DNA of 64,000 nt from Clostridia bacterium (GTDB lineage: Bacteria; Bacillota; Clostridia; Christensenellales; CAG-138). The position numbers and the translations under genes are program-made. The stretch is from contig JAFWVQ010000037.1 in NCBI GenBank assembly GCA_017523925.1, positions 48,148 to 112,147 of the forward strand, given 5' to 3'. The notes beneath the pieces are model-generated. The model searched no databases and was not told the origin of the DNA. It saw only the letters and a program-made list of their open reading frames with translations. Shown piece by piece: positions 1 to 9,600 of this stretch (position 1 is the stretch's first letter; every line of letters begins with the position of its first letter).

Positions 1-1
1 C

Positions 2-964
2 GTAATTGATCCGCTGAAAGCCGCTGTCGGGAACAACAGAGTCCACGCCGAGCTCGACCTTGAGGGTTTCTTCCATCTTGAAGCCACCGTCGAGTTTTCC
101 CCCGCGCTCATGCAGATCGACAGCATTTCCGCCGAGCTTGAATATGACGGAAGTCCCCGCAGAGTGGTCAACGGCGTTGAAGACGGGCAAGACGTGATAT
201 ACGTTACCAAGCTCAAGGACAACCGTACCGGCTACCGTTTTACGATCTGCGTTGACGGGAAGCCCATAGACAAGCAGGCTACGCTTGCACTCGAGGATAA
301 GTTCAGGGAGTGCATCTATGCTGATTTCAGCAACTATACCGTTGAGGTAATGGACGACGGCACCTTCCTTGTGTACCCGACCAGGCAGCCGTGGTATGTG
401 CCGACCCTCATCTATTATCTTAGGCATCACGGGGAACAGACCGTCGGAGTAACCATCGACGGTTTGAGCGCGGAGGGCAAGCTTGATTTTAAGCTGTTTT
501 ACGACCCGTGGGAGATCATCATCCCCATACTCTGGATGCTGCTGATACTCTACATTATCTGGTGGATACTGTTCAAAAAGCACTTCCCGAGGGTCACTCT
601 TTGTATGGGCCTTGGCCGGAGGAATCAGTACGGCCAGATAACCTACAACAACAGCGATCAGATCGACCTTAACTGGCTCGGCTGTTTCCAGCACCGCAAC
701 ATATTCAGCGTGCTTTTCAACCTGATCGTACTGCTGCTCCCGATGGCCTCAAGGACGAGGTTCGGAGGCTATACCTTTATAGGTCAGCGTTCGCTCGTCA
801 GGAGCGCGAACCAGTTCCTCATGGTCAGGAACGTTAAGAACAAGGCCGTCAGCTCCACCATGAAGAAGCCCAACTCCGTCAGCGACGTCAGCTCGACTGA
901 GCTGGACGACAAGCTCTTTATCAGGGACGGCGAATCCTACGTGAAGTTCTGGATCGAGGATTGA
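2..964 (+). CDS. C-terminal part of a membrane-anchored protein with an external beta-rich region (5' end outside window)
   Basis: The reading frame is open from base 2, so the gene begins upstream of the window and 320 residues of its C-terminus are seen. The first 165 or so residues are polar, with alternating beta-like stretches (VTIDG, YRFTICVDG), as in extracellular Ig-like domains. A strong membrane helix follows at about residues 170-192 (EIIIPILWMLLILYIIWW), then a KK stop-transfer, a basic cytoplasmic tail and a second, weaker hydrophobic stretch. It stops 38 bases before the tubulin-like gene and shares its operon. In published tubulin-like gene neighbourhoods a von Willebrand A membrane protein sits here, and a vWA domain could lie in the missing N-terminus, but none is visible. 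Function unknown. Confidence 0.75.
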   Translation, partial: VIDPLKAAVGNNRVHAELDLEGFFHLEATVEFSPALMQIDSISAELEYDGSPRRVVNGVEDGQDVIYVTKLKDNRTGYRFTICVDGKPIDKQATLALEDKFRECIYADFSNYTVEVMDDGTFLVYPTRQPWYVPTLIYYLRHHGEQTVGVTIDGLSAEGKLDFKLFYDPWEIIIPILWMLLILYIIWWILFKKHFPRVTLCMGLGRRNQYGQITYNNSDQIDLNWLGCFQHRNIFSVLFNLIVLLLPMASRTRFGGYTFIGQRSLVRSANQFLMVRNVKNKAVSSTMKKPNSVSDVSSTELDDKLFIRDGESYVKFWIED

Positions 965-1002
965 TCCTTACAAGATTAAAACTATTTACGGAGGTTGACA
1001 TT

Positions 1003-4000
1003 ATGGCTAAGAAAACCGAAAAACACGCTACCCGGGTACCGACCGTGCTTATCGGCATAGGCGGTATCGGCGGACAGATCGTAAGGCTCGTCGATAACGA
1101 GCTGAAGAACTACGACAAACAGTTCGTGCGGATGCTCGTGCTTGATACGAACACCAACGACCTCTCAAAACTCGATAAGACGAATATCCCTTACGTTCAG
1201 ACCAGCGAGAACATGACGGTCAGCGATTACCTCAAGCGGAATAAACGGTTTGAGGACTGGTTCCCCTATAACCCTCTGCTGAACAGCAAGAACCTTATCG
1301 AAGGCGCCGGGCAGGTTCGCTCCGTCTCCCGTCTCGGCGCTCTCGCAAGCGAAGCTGCCGGAAGGTTCGAGAAGATCAAAAGCGCCATCACCGAGGTAAG
1401 CCGTAACGTCGGAAGCACCATCCATAAGACTGTCCGCGTTATGATCGTCGGCTCGGTATGCGGCGGCACCGGTTCCGGCATGGGTATCCAGCTTCCTTTC
1501 CTCGTCCGCGACATGATAGACGAGATATCGAATATGCCCAACGCAATCGTGCGCGGACTCTTCATCATGCCGGATATCGTCGAGGAGGTTCAGGATACAG
1601 ATCAGAAGCGCAGATCGGTTTATGTAAACGGTTACGCTTTCCTGCGCGAACTGAACGCCTTCAACAAGGCTCAGACCTTCCAGCGCGGAACCGAGAGGCT
1701 CAGTATAGAGCATTATCGTCGCGCGGATACGGATCCGAGCAAGGATCATACCGTAATGAGTCGTCCCGCTCCTTACGACTTCCTCTTTCTCATCGAGAAG
1801 AGCAACGTTCACGGTCAGAACATAGGTAATTTCGACGCTTATATCAGTAAAGCCGCTCAGATAGTCGTTATGCAGCTGTTTGCATCGGATATGACCGCAA
1901 GCATGCACTCGTCCGAGGATAACCTGATCATATCCGCTGTGGAGAAGAACGGAATGAACCGGTATTGCGGAGCAGGAGTATCCAAAGCGGTTTACCCCGA
2001 GGAGGAGAACATCCGCTATTGCACGCTCAGGTTCACCGAGTCCATACTGAGTGGTCACTGGCTTAAGATAGACCGCATGGTGGATCTGAATATGGCCCAG
2101 CATAAGCGCCTTATGGCCACCAACCCCTCGCTCATGCCAAAGGATCCTCATGTGGAGTACATGACCGTGTTCGATACTCTCACAGACCCGACAAAGAGCG
2201 AGGTCACGGCAGAGATGGGGCAGCTCAAGCGTGAGATAGTCTCCGAAGCGGTCATAGTCGACAGCAGGGGCGTCGAGCACTCCGAAACGCTCAACAGAGC
2301 GGTAAATCTCTTCACGTCGATTGAAGGCTTCACCGAGGATCTGTTTGAGTCTCCCGATCTTCAGGATGAAGCGAACAAATGCAAGATGTCTACAAAGAGG
2401 CTTAAGTCCGACAACGCCGTCACTTACGCTACGGAGCAGATGCAGACTCTCCGCAGGTATGAGAAAATGGCGAAGGAAAGAGTCGGCATGGTTGCTGCCG
2501 GAGCTGTTGACAGCATAATGGGAGCCGACAAGGTCGTCGCGGACACCTATATGGACTCCGTACAGTATCCGTACAACATCTGCGCCGCGATTAGGGACAA
2601 GCACCCGATCGTCGCGCGCTATATGCTCTATTATGTAAGGAAGATGCTCTCCGATAGGCTTGCCTCGTTCGAGACCGAGATCAGCGACCTCAAGGATCAG
2701 GAGACTATCTTCACCAAGGATTATTACAGGGAGAAGAGCAAGAACGGCGAAAAGGATACGGTTCACGAGGATCCGCCCACCGCCTTGTCCATGACCAACC
2801 CCGGCTGGCTCAGCGGTATTGGTGTAAACTCCGCCGCCTACAACAGGCTTGTCCGCACCATCGTCAAGGACTCAAACGCCTTCGTTCAGCTTGTCAACGA
2901 GCTCAACGGTCTTCTCCTCAAGACGGAGATATACAACACCGTTATCAAGCGCGTCGACATACTCATCGGCATCTACGAGGACTTTTTCCGCGACCTTGAG
3001 AAGATACTGCTTTACAGGCGGAAGGAAAGGGAGATCCTCGAGGAGGAACAGCCCAGGATACAGTTCTCCGACGTGTACGTCTGCAGCGACACCGTCTGCA
3101 AGAGATGGATGTACGATAAGTTTGAAAGCAGTATTACCGGCTTTGACTCTTCGCTTCCCGACTCCGTTAAGCAGACCTTCTTCGATACAGTGTTCGGGGA
3201 ATATGAGAACAAGCACAAGGAGATAGTGGACAGGACGTCCTTCACAAGGAAGCCCCTGTCTACCGAGCAGCTGTTTGAGTCCGCGATCATCAAGCCTCTT
3301 ACCGATAAGTTCATGGAGAAGGAGCTGCTTCACGTCCGCATGGATATCATCTCAGCGATCAAGCTTGAGTATTCTATCCACTCTCAGCATGGCTGCCTGA
3401 CTGTCAACGGCTCCAAGGTCGACCTGAACGCGTACGACTTCGAGCAGTACTTCGCCTCCGTTATGCGTCAGGTCAAGGAGCTTTCGACTCCGTATTTCTC
3501 ATACCATACCGTTTCAGAAAAGGTGCATAAGCTCCTTACTCCGAACGCCGACGCAAGCGACGTCGCGGATGACGAGACAGATGATGACGCCGCGACTACT
3601 CTCCCCGCCGCCGGAAGGCTCCTGTGCTATTGGGGCGTAAATAACCATATAGTGGCGCAGCACCAGCACAAAGAGGACAGCGACGTTATCGACCGCGATG
3701 CGCTCAACTCGATGTTCGGAATGAGGGACGGTGAAACCTACTACGTCGTAAACGACGACTCCTTCGACCCCGCAAAGCTTATCTGTTACTCCTCCATCTA
3801 TGATTTTGTCATAGAGAACCTCGACAAGTACGCCAAGAAGTCAACAGCTTATAAGGAATACAACAAGCGAATGCTCAGGGTCATCAAGTCCGATTACGAC
3901 GTCGGCGCGGGCAAAACCGCATATCTTGACACGGTTCACCCCCATCTTGACAGACGCTGGCACGCGCACGCTTATCTGCCCCTTCTCATGATAGATGACG

Positions 4001-4644
4001 AGGTAGAAGATCAGAAGCGCATTGCGAAAGCGTTCCTCCTCGGCGTTGCCTGCAGGAGGATGTGGTACATCGAGATCGACCGCGAGATGTGCTGGGCATT
4101 CAGGAAGAAGAATCAGAGTCTTCCCAACAGGATGATACTGGAGGAGAAGCCCGTCACAAAGCCTTCCTTCTATCAGCTCTTCCTTGCGGTAGATGAGAAC
4201 ACAGTCGTTGTAAACGATATCCATAATCAGGCAAAGCACGACGTCACCGACGCGTATAACAGGATCCGCGTTGGAGGAATCACGACAGCCGATCTTCTGA
4301 AGCAGCCGATCGTCGAGGGCTTTATCGGAGACAGCTATACCGCCGACGACATTAAGGATCTCGGCAAGCTGTACTTCGGGATCTATAACGACGGCAGAAA
4401 ACCTGTCAACATTCTCGACGTCATCTATTCGGTTTATACCGACAGCTACGATCTGAGGCTCGTTTCCTCGCTCGTCGATAATCTGAGCGATTATCTCAAC
4501 GAGTACTGCCTCAAAATGACTAACGACCAGCCCGGCGCCGCAAGAGAGCTGTTTGACGCCGCCGCGAAAGCCATAGGCAAAAATTTCGTATCTCTTCCGA
4601 ACGCTCCCATTGAGTTCAAAATGCTCATCGAGGCTTATCTGTAA
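1003..4644 (+). CDS. Tubulin/FtsZ-fold GTPase-like protein with very large C-terminal extension
   Basis: This 1213-residue protein opens with a Rossmann-type glycine loop (LIGIGGIGGQIV, about residues 11-22), followed by VLDTNTND. At residues 150-161 it has the tubulin/FtsZ signature loop GSVCGGTGSGMG, equivalent to GGGTGTG of FtsZ. These are the nucleotide-binding elements of the tubulin-like (Tubulin_2) family, so it should bind GTP and may polymerise. FtsZ is about 350-400 residues; some 700-800 residues here lie outside the GTPase core and I do not recognise them. I chose ATG 1003 because GGAGG at 990-994 sits eight bases upstream; an in-frame TTG at 961 overlaps the previous stop and lacks a site. 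No membrane helix is seen, so it probably acts in the cytoplasm on its membrane-bound neighbours. Confidence 0.85.
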   Translation: MAKKTEKHATRVPTVLIGIGGIGGQIVRLVDNELKNYDKQFVRMLVLDTNTNDLSKLDKTNIPYVQTSENMTVSDYLKRNKRFEDWFPYNPLLNSKNLIEGAGQVRSVSRLGALASEAAGRFEKIKSAITEVSRNVGSTIHKTVRVMIVGSVCGGTGSGMGIQLPFLVRDMIDEISNMPNAIVRGLFIMPDIVEEVQDTDQKRRSVYVNGYAFLRELNAFNKAQTFQRGTERLSIEHYRRADTDPSKDHTVMSRPAPYDFLFLIEKSNVHGQNIGNFDAYISKAAQIVVMQLFASDMTASMHSSEDNLIISAVEKNGMNRYCGAGVSKAVYPEEENIRYCTLRFTESILSGHWLKIDRMVDLNMAQHKRLMATNPSLMPKDPHVEYMTVFDTLTDPTKSEVTAEMGQLKREIVSEAVIVDSRGVEHSETLNRAVNLFTSIEGFTEDLFESPDLQDEANKCKMSTKRLKSDNAVTYATEQMQTLRRYEKMAKERVGMVAAGAVDSIMGADKVVADTYMDSVQYPYNICAAIRDKHPIVARYMLYYVRKMLSDRLASFETEISDLKDQETIFTKDYYREKSKNGEKDTVHEDPPTALSMTNPGWLSGIGVNSAAYNRLVRTIVKDSNAFVQLVNELNGLLLKTEIYNTVIKRVDILIGIYEDFFRDLEKILLYRRKEREILEEEQPRIQFSDVYVCSDTVCKRWMYDKFESSITGFDSSLPDSVKQTFFDTVFGEYENKHKEIVDRTSFTRKPLSTEQLFESAIIKPLTDKFMEKELLHVRMDIISAIKLEYSIHSQHGCLTVNGSKVDLNAYDFEQYFASVMRQVKELSTPYFSYHTVSEKVHKLLTPNADASDVADDETDDDAATTLPAAGRLLCYWGVNNHIVAQHQHKEDSDVIDRDALNSMFGMRDGETYYVVNDDSFDPAKLICYSSIYDFVIENLDKYAKKSTAYKEYNKRMLRVIKSDYDVGAGKTAYLDTVHPHLDRRWHAHAYLPLLMIDDEVEDQKRIAKAFLLGVACRRMWYIEIDREMCWAFRKKNQSLPNRMILEEKPVTKPSFYQLFLAVDENTVVVNDIHNQAKHDVTDAYNRIRVGGITTADLLKQPIVEGFIGDSYTADDIKDLGKLYFGIYNDGRKPVNILDVIYSVYTDSYDLRLVSSLVDNLSDYLNEYCLKMTNDQPGAARELFDAAAKAIGKNFVSLPNAPIEFKMLIEAYL

Positions 4645-4659
4645 ACCCTCTTCTCACTG

Positions 4660-4692
4660 CTTGCCCCGCTCCCTAAGACGGAGCGGGGCAAG
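4660..4692 (+). other. Perfect 13-bp intercistronic hairpin
   Basis: CTTGCCCCGCTCC (4660-4672) and GGAGCGGGGCAAG (4680-4692) are perfect complements around a 7-base loop. No T-run follows on either strand, so this is not a standard intrinsic terminator. The 3' arm ends against the AAAGGA ribosome-binding site of the next gene, 14 bases before its ATG. It may set mRNA stability or the translation ratio between the tubulin-like protein and its partner. Confidence 0.7.
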
Positions 4693-4706
4693 AAAGGAAT
4701 ACTATT

Positions 4707-6584
4707 ATGAAAATGTTTCTTGTAGACGTTATGGGCTGCCTTGAGCTGCCGCACCATGAAATGTTCTTCTATCAGTACGTCAGAGAAGGCCGCGTCTCCT
4801 TGTTCAGACGGTCGCTGACTTCATTGGACGAGCTTTCTTTGGTGCGCGAATGGCTCACGGAGGAGGTAAACCGCAACCCCTTCAGTATCGACAACGGGAT
4901 AGTTGTCCTCTTTATCCCGCGCGATCTGACCGGACGGCGCGTTCCTATGGACTACGAGAATTACGTCAAGCTGTGCGTCAACGAGCTGGTTTCACGGTAT
5001 CTTGATAAGCGTTTCAAATTCGTATGCTTTTTCCTCGATAAAGCGGACCGCAACGCTAAGGACGATTCTGAGTACCGGCGCATAAGAGAGGTTTGCGAGG
5101 TTTTCGCTTCCGACGATCCGGAGCTTCGCTGCGCTTTCCTTCCGGCGTCTTTTGTCCCAAAGGAGGACGACGCCGCGGAAACCGAAGCGCTTATCAATTC
5201 ACTCGGCGACTCCGCAGCGAGGCGGTTCTATCTGCGCGTTCTTGACATGGTCAGAAAAGCCGATCCTGTCGAGGGCGTTCTGTCTCACGAAGACTGGTAC
5301 AGAACCAGGTTTCTCGGTCAATGCAGCGAGACCGTATCCGAGATATCGGATTTCCACGTCTCATATTTCTCAGGCGACGTATCGAAGAAGACCGAGCTGC
5401 TGCTCAAAACCGTGGAGTATATCTGCTCTTTCTCGCAGACCTATGATTCCGAAAAGGATTTTTCTCTCCAGTATAAAGACTTCCTCACTGAAAAGAACTT
5501 TGAACTGTTCGATCCCGATATGGATACGATCAGGATGCGGATAGCCGTATTAAAACGCAGGCTGACGAAATGGACCGCTCCCGATACGACCGAAGAGGAA
5601 GAAACCGATCCGATCGCATTTGACAACGAAGATCATTCGAAAGAGTTTGAAAAAGAGATCGAGAAGATCTCGGCTGACGAACTGAAGAAACTGATGCGGC
5701 AGGCGCTGAAGGGACACTCTTTGAAAGAGATGTGCGGACACGAATTCACGTCAAACACTATGGATTCGCTTCAGAAGCTGCTTGCGAACGCGAACAAGAA
5801 GCTCAAAGCCTTTTGTGGTGAAAGAGTCCGTGATTTTTCGGTATTTTTTCGCAAACACGAATCCGCGGTCATAGACCGAGAGGATGACGAAGCATTGACG
5901 GAGAGCGAGAAAGAGGCGGAGCTTGAGCTTGCAAAGCTGATGAATCAATATTCTGCCAATGAGCTTCCCGGCTATTCCGAGGAGCTGAGGATCCAGCAGG
6001 AGCTCGACCTTATCGGAAAGAAGATCTATAAAATCGGAGCCTGCCTAGAAAGGATGAAGCTCCTTCCATTTCTGCTCACCGTCCTTTTCGCTCTCGCTTC
6101 GATAGGTCTGTACTATTATGGAGTCCAGAATAGCGTGTTTGATAAGGAGAACACGCTTTATGTGTTCATACTGTATCTCGTTGCATTGGCGATACCTTTC
6201 GCTCTGGTCTATTTCAGCGTAAAGGCTTATTACAGGAAAAAGGTTCGGAAGCTGTTCAAAAAGTGCATGGAGCTTGTCAGAGACTATTTGCAGAGCTTTG
6301 TCGGAAAGGCGAAGGAGTTCGAGAGCAATATCAACTCCGCTATGAACTATTACTGCCGCGCGGAACGGAATAACAGAGTCTCGCGACGCAGGAGGAACGG
6401 CCGCGAATACGAGGAAAGGATACTCTGGCACAGGCTGAAAATATCCGAGATACTTGAAAACCTCAAATACTTTGACGGCTTCGTCGCGGGAGTCGTGCCT
6501 AAAGAAGAGACGGCTGTTCCCAAACTCGATCCGTTCGAGGACGACGCTATGCACAGCGAATTCTACCAGATGCGGATATTCTGA
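4707..6584 (+). CDS. Unknown coiled-coil protein with two central-to-C-terminal membrane helices
   Basis: I do not recognise this 625-residue protein. Its N-terminal 200 residues look globular (hydrophobic strands such as GIVVLFIP and FKFVCFFLDK). The middle (about 290-450) is highly charged and helix/coiled-coil-like (KEFEKEIEKISADELKKLM). Two hydrophobic helices follow at about 450-470 and 481-506, separated by a short loop, then a basic stretch and an Arg-rich segment (RRRRNGREYEERI) near residue 560. The topology suggests a membrane-tethered cytoplasmic protein with a membrane hairpin. It lies between the tubulin-like gene and the helicase-like/protease gene with short gaps, so it is likely a structural or adaptor part of the same complex. 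The start has AAAGGA upstream. Confidence 0.8.
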   Translation: MKMFLVDVMGCLELPHHEMFFYQYVREGRVSLFRRSLTSLDELSLVREWLTEEVNRNPFSIDNGIVVLFIPRDLTGRRVPMDYENYVKLCVNELVSRYLDKRFKFVCFFLDKADRNAKDDSEYRRIREVCEVFASDDPELRCAFLPASFVPKEDDAAETEALINSLGDSAARRFYLRVLDMVRKADPVEGVLSHEDWYRTRFLGQCSETVSEISDFHVSYFSGDVSKKTELLLKTVEYICSFSQTYDSEKDFSLQYKDFLTEKNFELFDPDMDTIRMRIAVLKRRLTKWTAPDTTEEEETDPIAFDNEDHSKEFEKEIEKISADELKKLMRQALKGHSLKEMCGHEFTSNTMDSLQKLLANANKKLKAFCGERVRDFSVFFRKHESAVIDREDDEALTESEKEAELELAKLMNQYSANELPGYSEELRIQQELDLIGKKIYKIGACLERMKLLPFLLTVLFALASIGLYYYGVQNSVFDKENTLYVFILYLVALAIPFALVYFSVKAYYRKKVRKLFKKCMELVRDYLQSFVGKAKEFESNINSAMNYYCRAERNNRVSRRRRNGREYEERILWHRLKISEILENLKYFDGFVAGVVPKEETAVPKLDPFEDDAMHSEFYQMRIF

Positions 6585-6622
6585 TGGATCCGCGATAATG
6601 ACTGAGGAAAGGAGCTATAGTT

Positions 6623-9600
6623 ATGTATTTGGCGATATCCGGAGCTCTGCTTTTGATAACAGCGCTCGTCGCTCTGCTTGCCAGAAGGTTTAAGCTGCCT
6701 TTTGACCACAGAATAATACACGTTCGTTCGATACTCGCGGCCATCGGCTTGGGCGTCGCAGCGGTGTTGTTGTTCGGAGGAGCGCTCAGTCTTTTGAATC
6801 TTGTGTTCTCGATTGGATTTGTCCGGCAGTTCCTTTACAGTATAATGCCCGGCGCGAACGTGTCGAGCGGATTGTTCTTCATGATCGCTCTTTTGATGAA
6901 CCTTCTGCTCGTTCTTATCTACTGGCTCGGAATGTTCATTATCAATAAGCTGTGGCTGAACCCGATATCAAAAAAGCCATATCTTTCGACAAAAAATCCA
7001 ACAACGAAGCTCTTCAATCTCATCGGATCTCTGTTTTATAATACCGACGAAGGGACAGCAGAGATTAAACCTATAGGCGCCGTCGTCGGAAACTGGATAA
7101 GACACATTCGCAACTTCTTCGCCGCGTTTCTGATCGTCGGGTCTCTCGCCATAACAGCCTACATTCATTTTCAGCTCAACTTCATTGACGAAGCCCTTTT
7201 CGCAAGCATCGTGAAAAGCCTGTATATGATACCGCTGGTCTCATATTTCGTGCTCGATCAGATCGCGATCATGCTTCAGGCCGCGGAGGATAACGACGAG
7301 CTGAAGCTCGAAACAGAGGAAAACGGTCTCACTCGTTTCGGAGACCTCAGCAGGCTTGCCGAATTGTACAGGGAACTGTTCGCCGGAGAAGCCCTTATCG
7401 ACGATATAGTCAACAATAACGATCAAGAGCGCGAGATGTTCTCCGGCGCTTCCTCCGAACAGCTTGAACGTGTTGACAATCCTGAGCTGCTATCGTCGAT
7501 CTGTCGCAACATCAACAATCTGGTTCAGCCCATGGCTTCCAACTATATTGACGCGGTCGTCGATCTGATAAACGGAGACAGCGTCGCGGTGTTCGATTCG
7601 CTTTCAGGCGAATTCCTGTTCTACTATCTCGCGTTTTTACAGAAGGAACTTTTCCTTCGCAGAAAGGCTATGGTAGTCTGCGAGAGCGAGGAGCAGGTCA
7701 CGGGTCTTAAGGAACAGTTCGAGGAGATCTTCCTCAGGATGAACAAGGTTCACAGCGTCTGGACGGTAAACGATATAGCCGGCATCGGAACGAACGACTC
7801 CGAGACCGACATACTGATATTGACCGACAGGCAGCTGCTTTCGGCGCCGATCAGGGACAAGTATCCCGGCTTCTATGCGGGGCTTTACAATATTCTTGTA
7901 TTCGACCCATACGAAAAGCTGTGCCGCTCGTCGTCCTTTGTTTTCAGATTCTTCAACGCTTTGAAGAAAGAAAACAACGGAGTCAGATACGCTTTTCTTC
8001 TTCCTCAGAACAATCGCGATATCGGCGTAGCTCTTAAGAACCGTCTTGAGGGCGTTGAGATAAAGCACTATAACAGCCTAAGGGAGAGAACCGGCGTGAT
8101 AATAATGAGCTGGCGAGGAGAATCCTATTACAAGACCCAGCACGCGATCGCCCCCGATCTCTACCACGATTTCGGACTCGGTTATACGCTTTCGCTTATC
8201 GCCATAAACAGCGGCGTGCCGAGGATATCTATTCAGGCTCCCGACAGCATACCGCTCAAGTCCTACGCCGCGACTGTAAAGAACTACGCTGCTTCTATTG
8301 CGAGGAACTATCTTCACAAGGATACGCTTAACGTCGATTCTGTCATATCTCACAACCCGATCGCCGTCTTCGGAGACGACGAGCTGACGTTTGACGTCAT
8401 TTATGACGAGTACAACAATATTCCCGACATAGAGAAGCGCGCACTTTGCGGAGATGTTAATCTCAGCTCTATGGTTCACATCATCTCGAGACCGTATATG
8501 CTGCGCGATTATTTCGCGCATAATATGAACGCCTTCGCAGCGAACACAAGAGGCGTTCAGATGCTTGTCCCCACGTTCTTTACAGATCTTCGCGCCCCGT
8601 CCGTCGCTCTGCTGTTAAAACTGAGAGAGACAGGGTTGACCGGAGAGGAGATCGTTCAATGGATGAGCAAATTTGGGTGCGCCGAGAAGAATGTGGAAAA
8701 CTGCCTTTCGATCGCCGTCAGCGCGGTTTTGGGAGACAGCCATCCGTTTACGGTCTACAACTGCTTCTCGTTCGGCGAAAAGGAAACGCCGGTTTTCTCA
8801 GGCTCGGATTATCAATATTCCCGTTCCATCCGATTGACCAACGAAGCGCTCTATAACAGCGTCGTCAAGTCGACCGAGGGTAATGTCCGCGTTACCGGAA
8901 CATATGAAGGGACGCTCCCGATACCCCGCGCTTCCGTATACAACCGTTATCTGCCGGGACAGAAGATATCGTTAGACGGTATCAGATATGAGATCGACAG
9001 GGTAAAAGAAGGCATCATACACGTTAAGAATGAGGAAACCGTAGAGAGGGAGAAGGAATACACCGCTTTCTTCGATCTTCCGAAGGCTGTTCTTCATGAT
9101 GAGGTCAGTAAGTATTACGGTAAAAACGAGGACTTCTCGCGCGACGTCGTCGCGATCGACGTCATGCGCAGCATCAACGGTTATTTCTCGCATATCAACG
9201 GGCTTGACTTTGGCGGCGACAGCACGCTTTGCTATCAAATGGATCAGCCCATAATCGAAAGCAGGAGCGCGGAATGTATGCGGCTTCGTCTGACCTTTCC
9301 GTTCGGAAACGATTATGATACCTCCGCTGCGCTGCTCGTAATGCTTTTCAGGGGATTGCTCGAAACCGTCATACCCAAGAATTATCAGGATATAGCGGTT
9401 GTGTCAAACATTGACGCAAGCTCCTTCAACGAAGACTGGTTTGATAACGCTCCCGAGAACGCTATGCGAAAGGATCCTCTGCCCTCCGATTGGATAGAGA
9501 CCGACCACTACGATCTTCCCATCAGTCAGTGGTTTAAAAAGCTCTTCCCCTCGTTCGGTGAAACCAATTTCGAGAAAAACAGCAGGGACTGCGTCAATAT

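Noticed and set aside
1165..2766. Long open frame of 533 codons on the minus strand
   Set aside because: It lies wholly within the tubulin-like gene, has no ribosome-binding site or family resemblance, and follows from the GC-rich third positions of the real gene. Many similar antisense frames occur in the phage genes.
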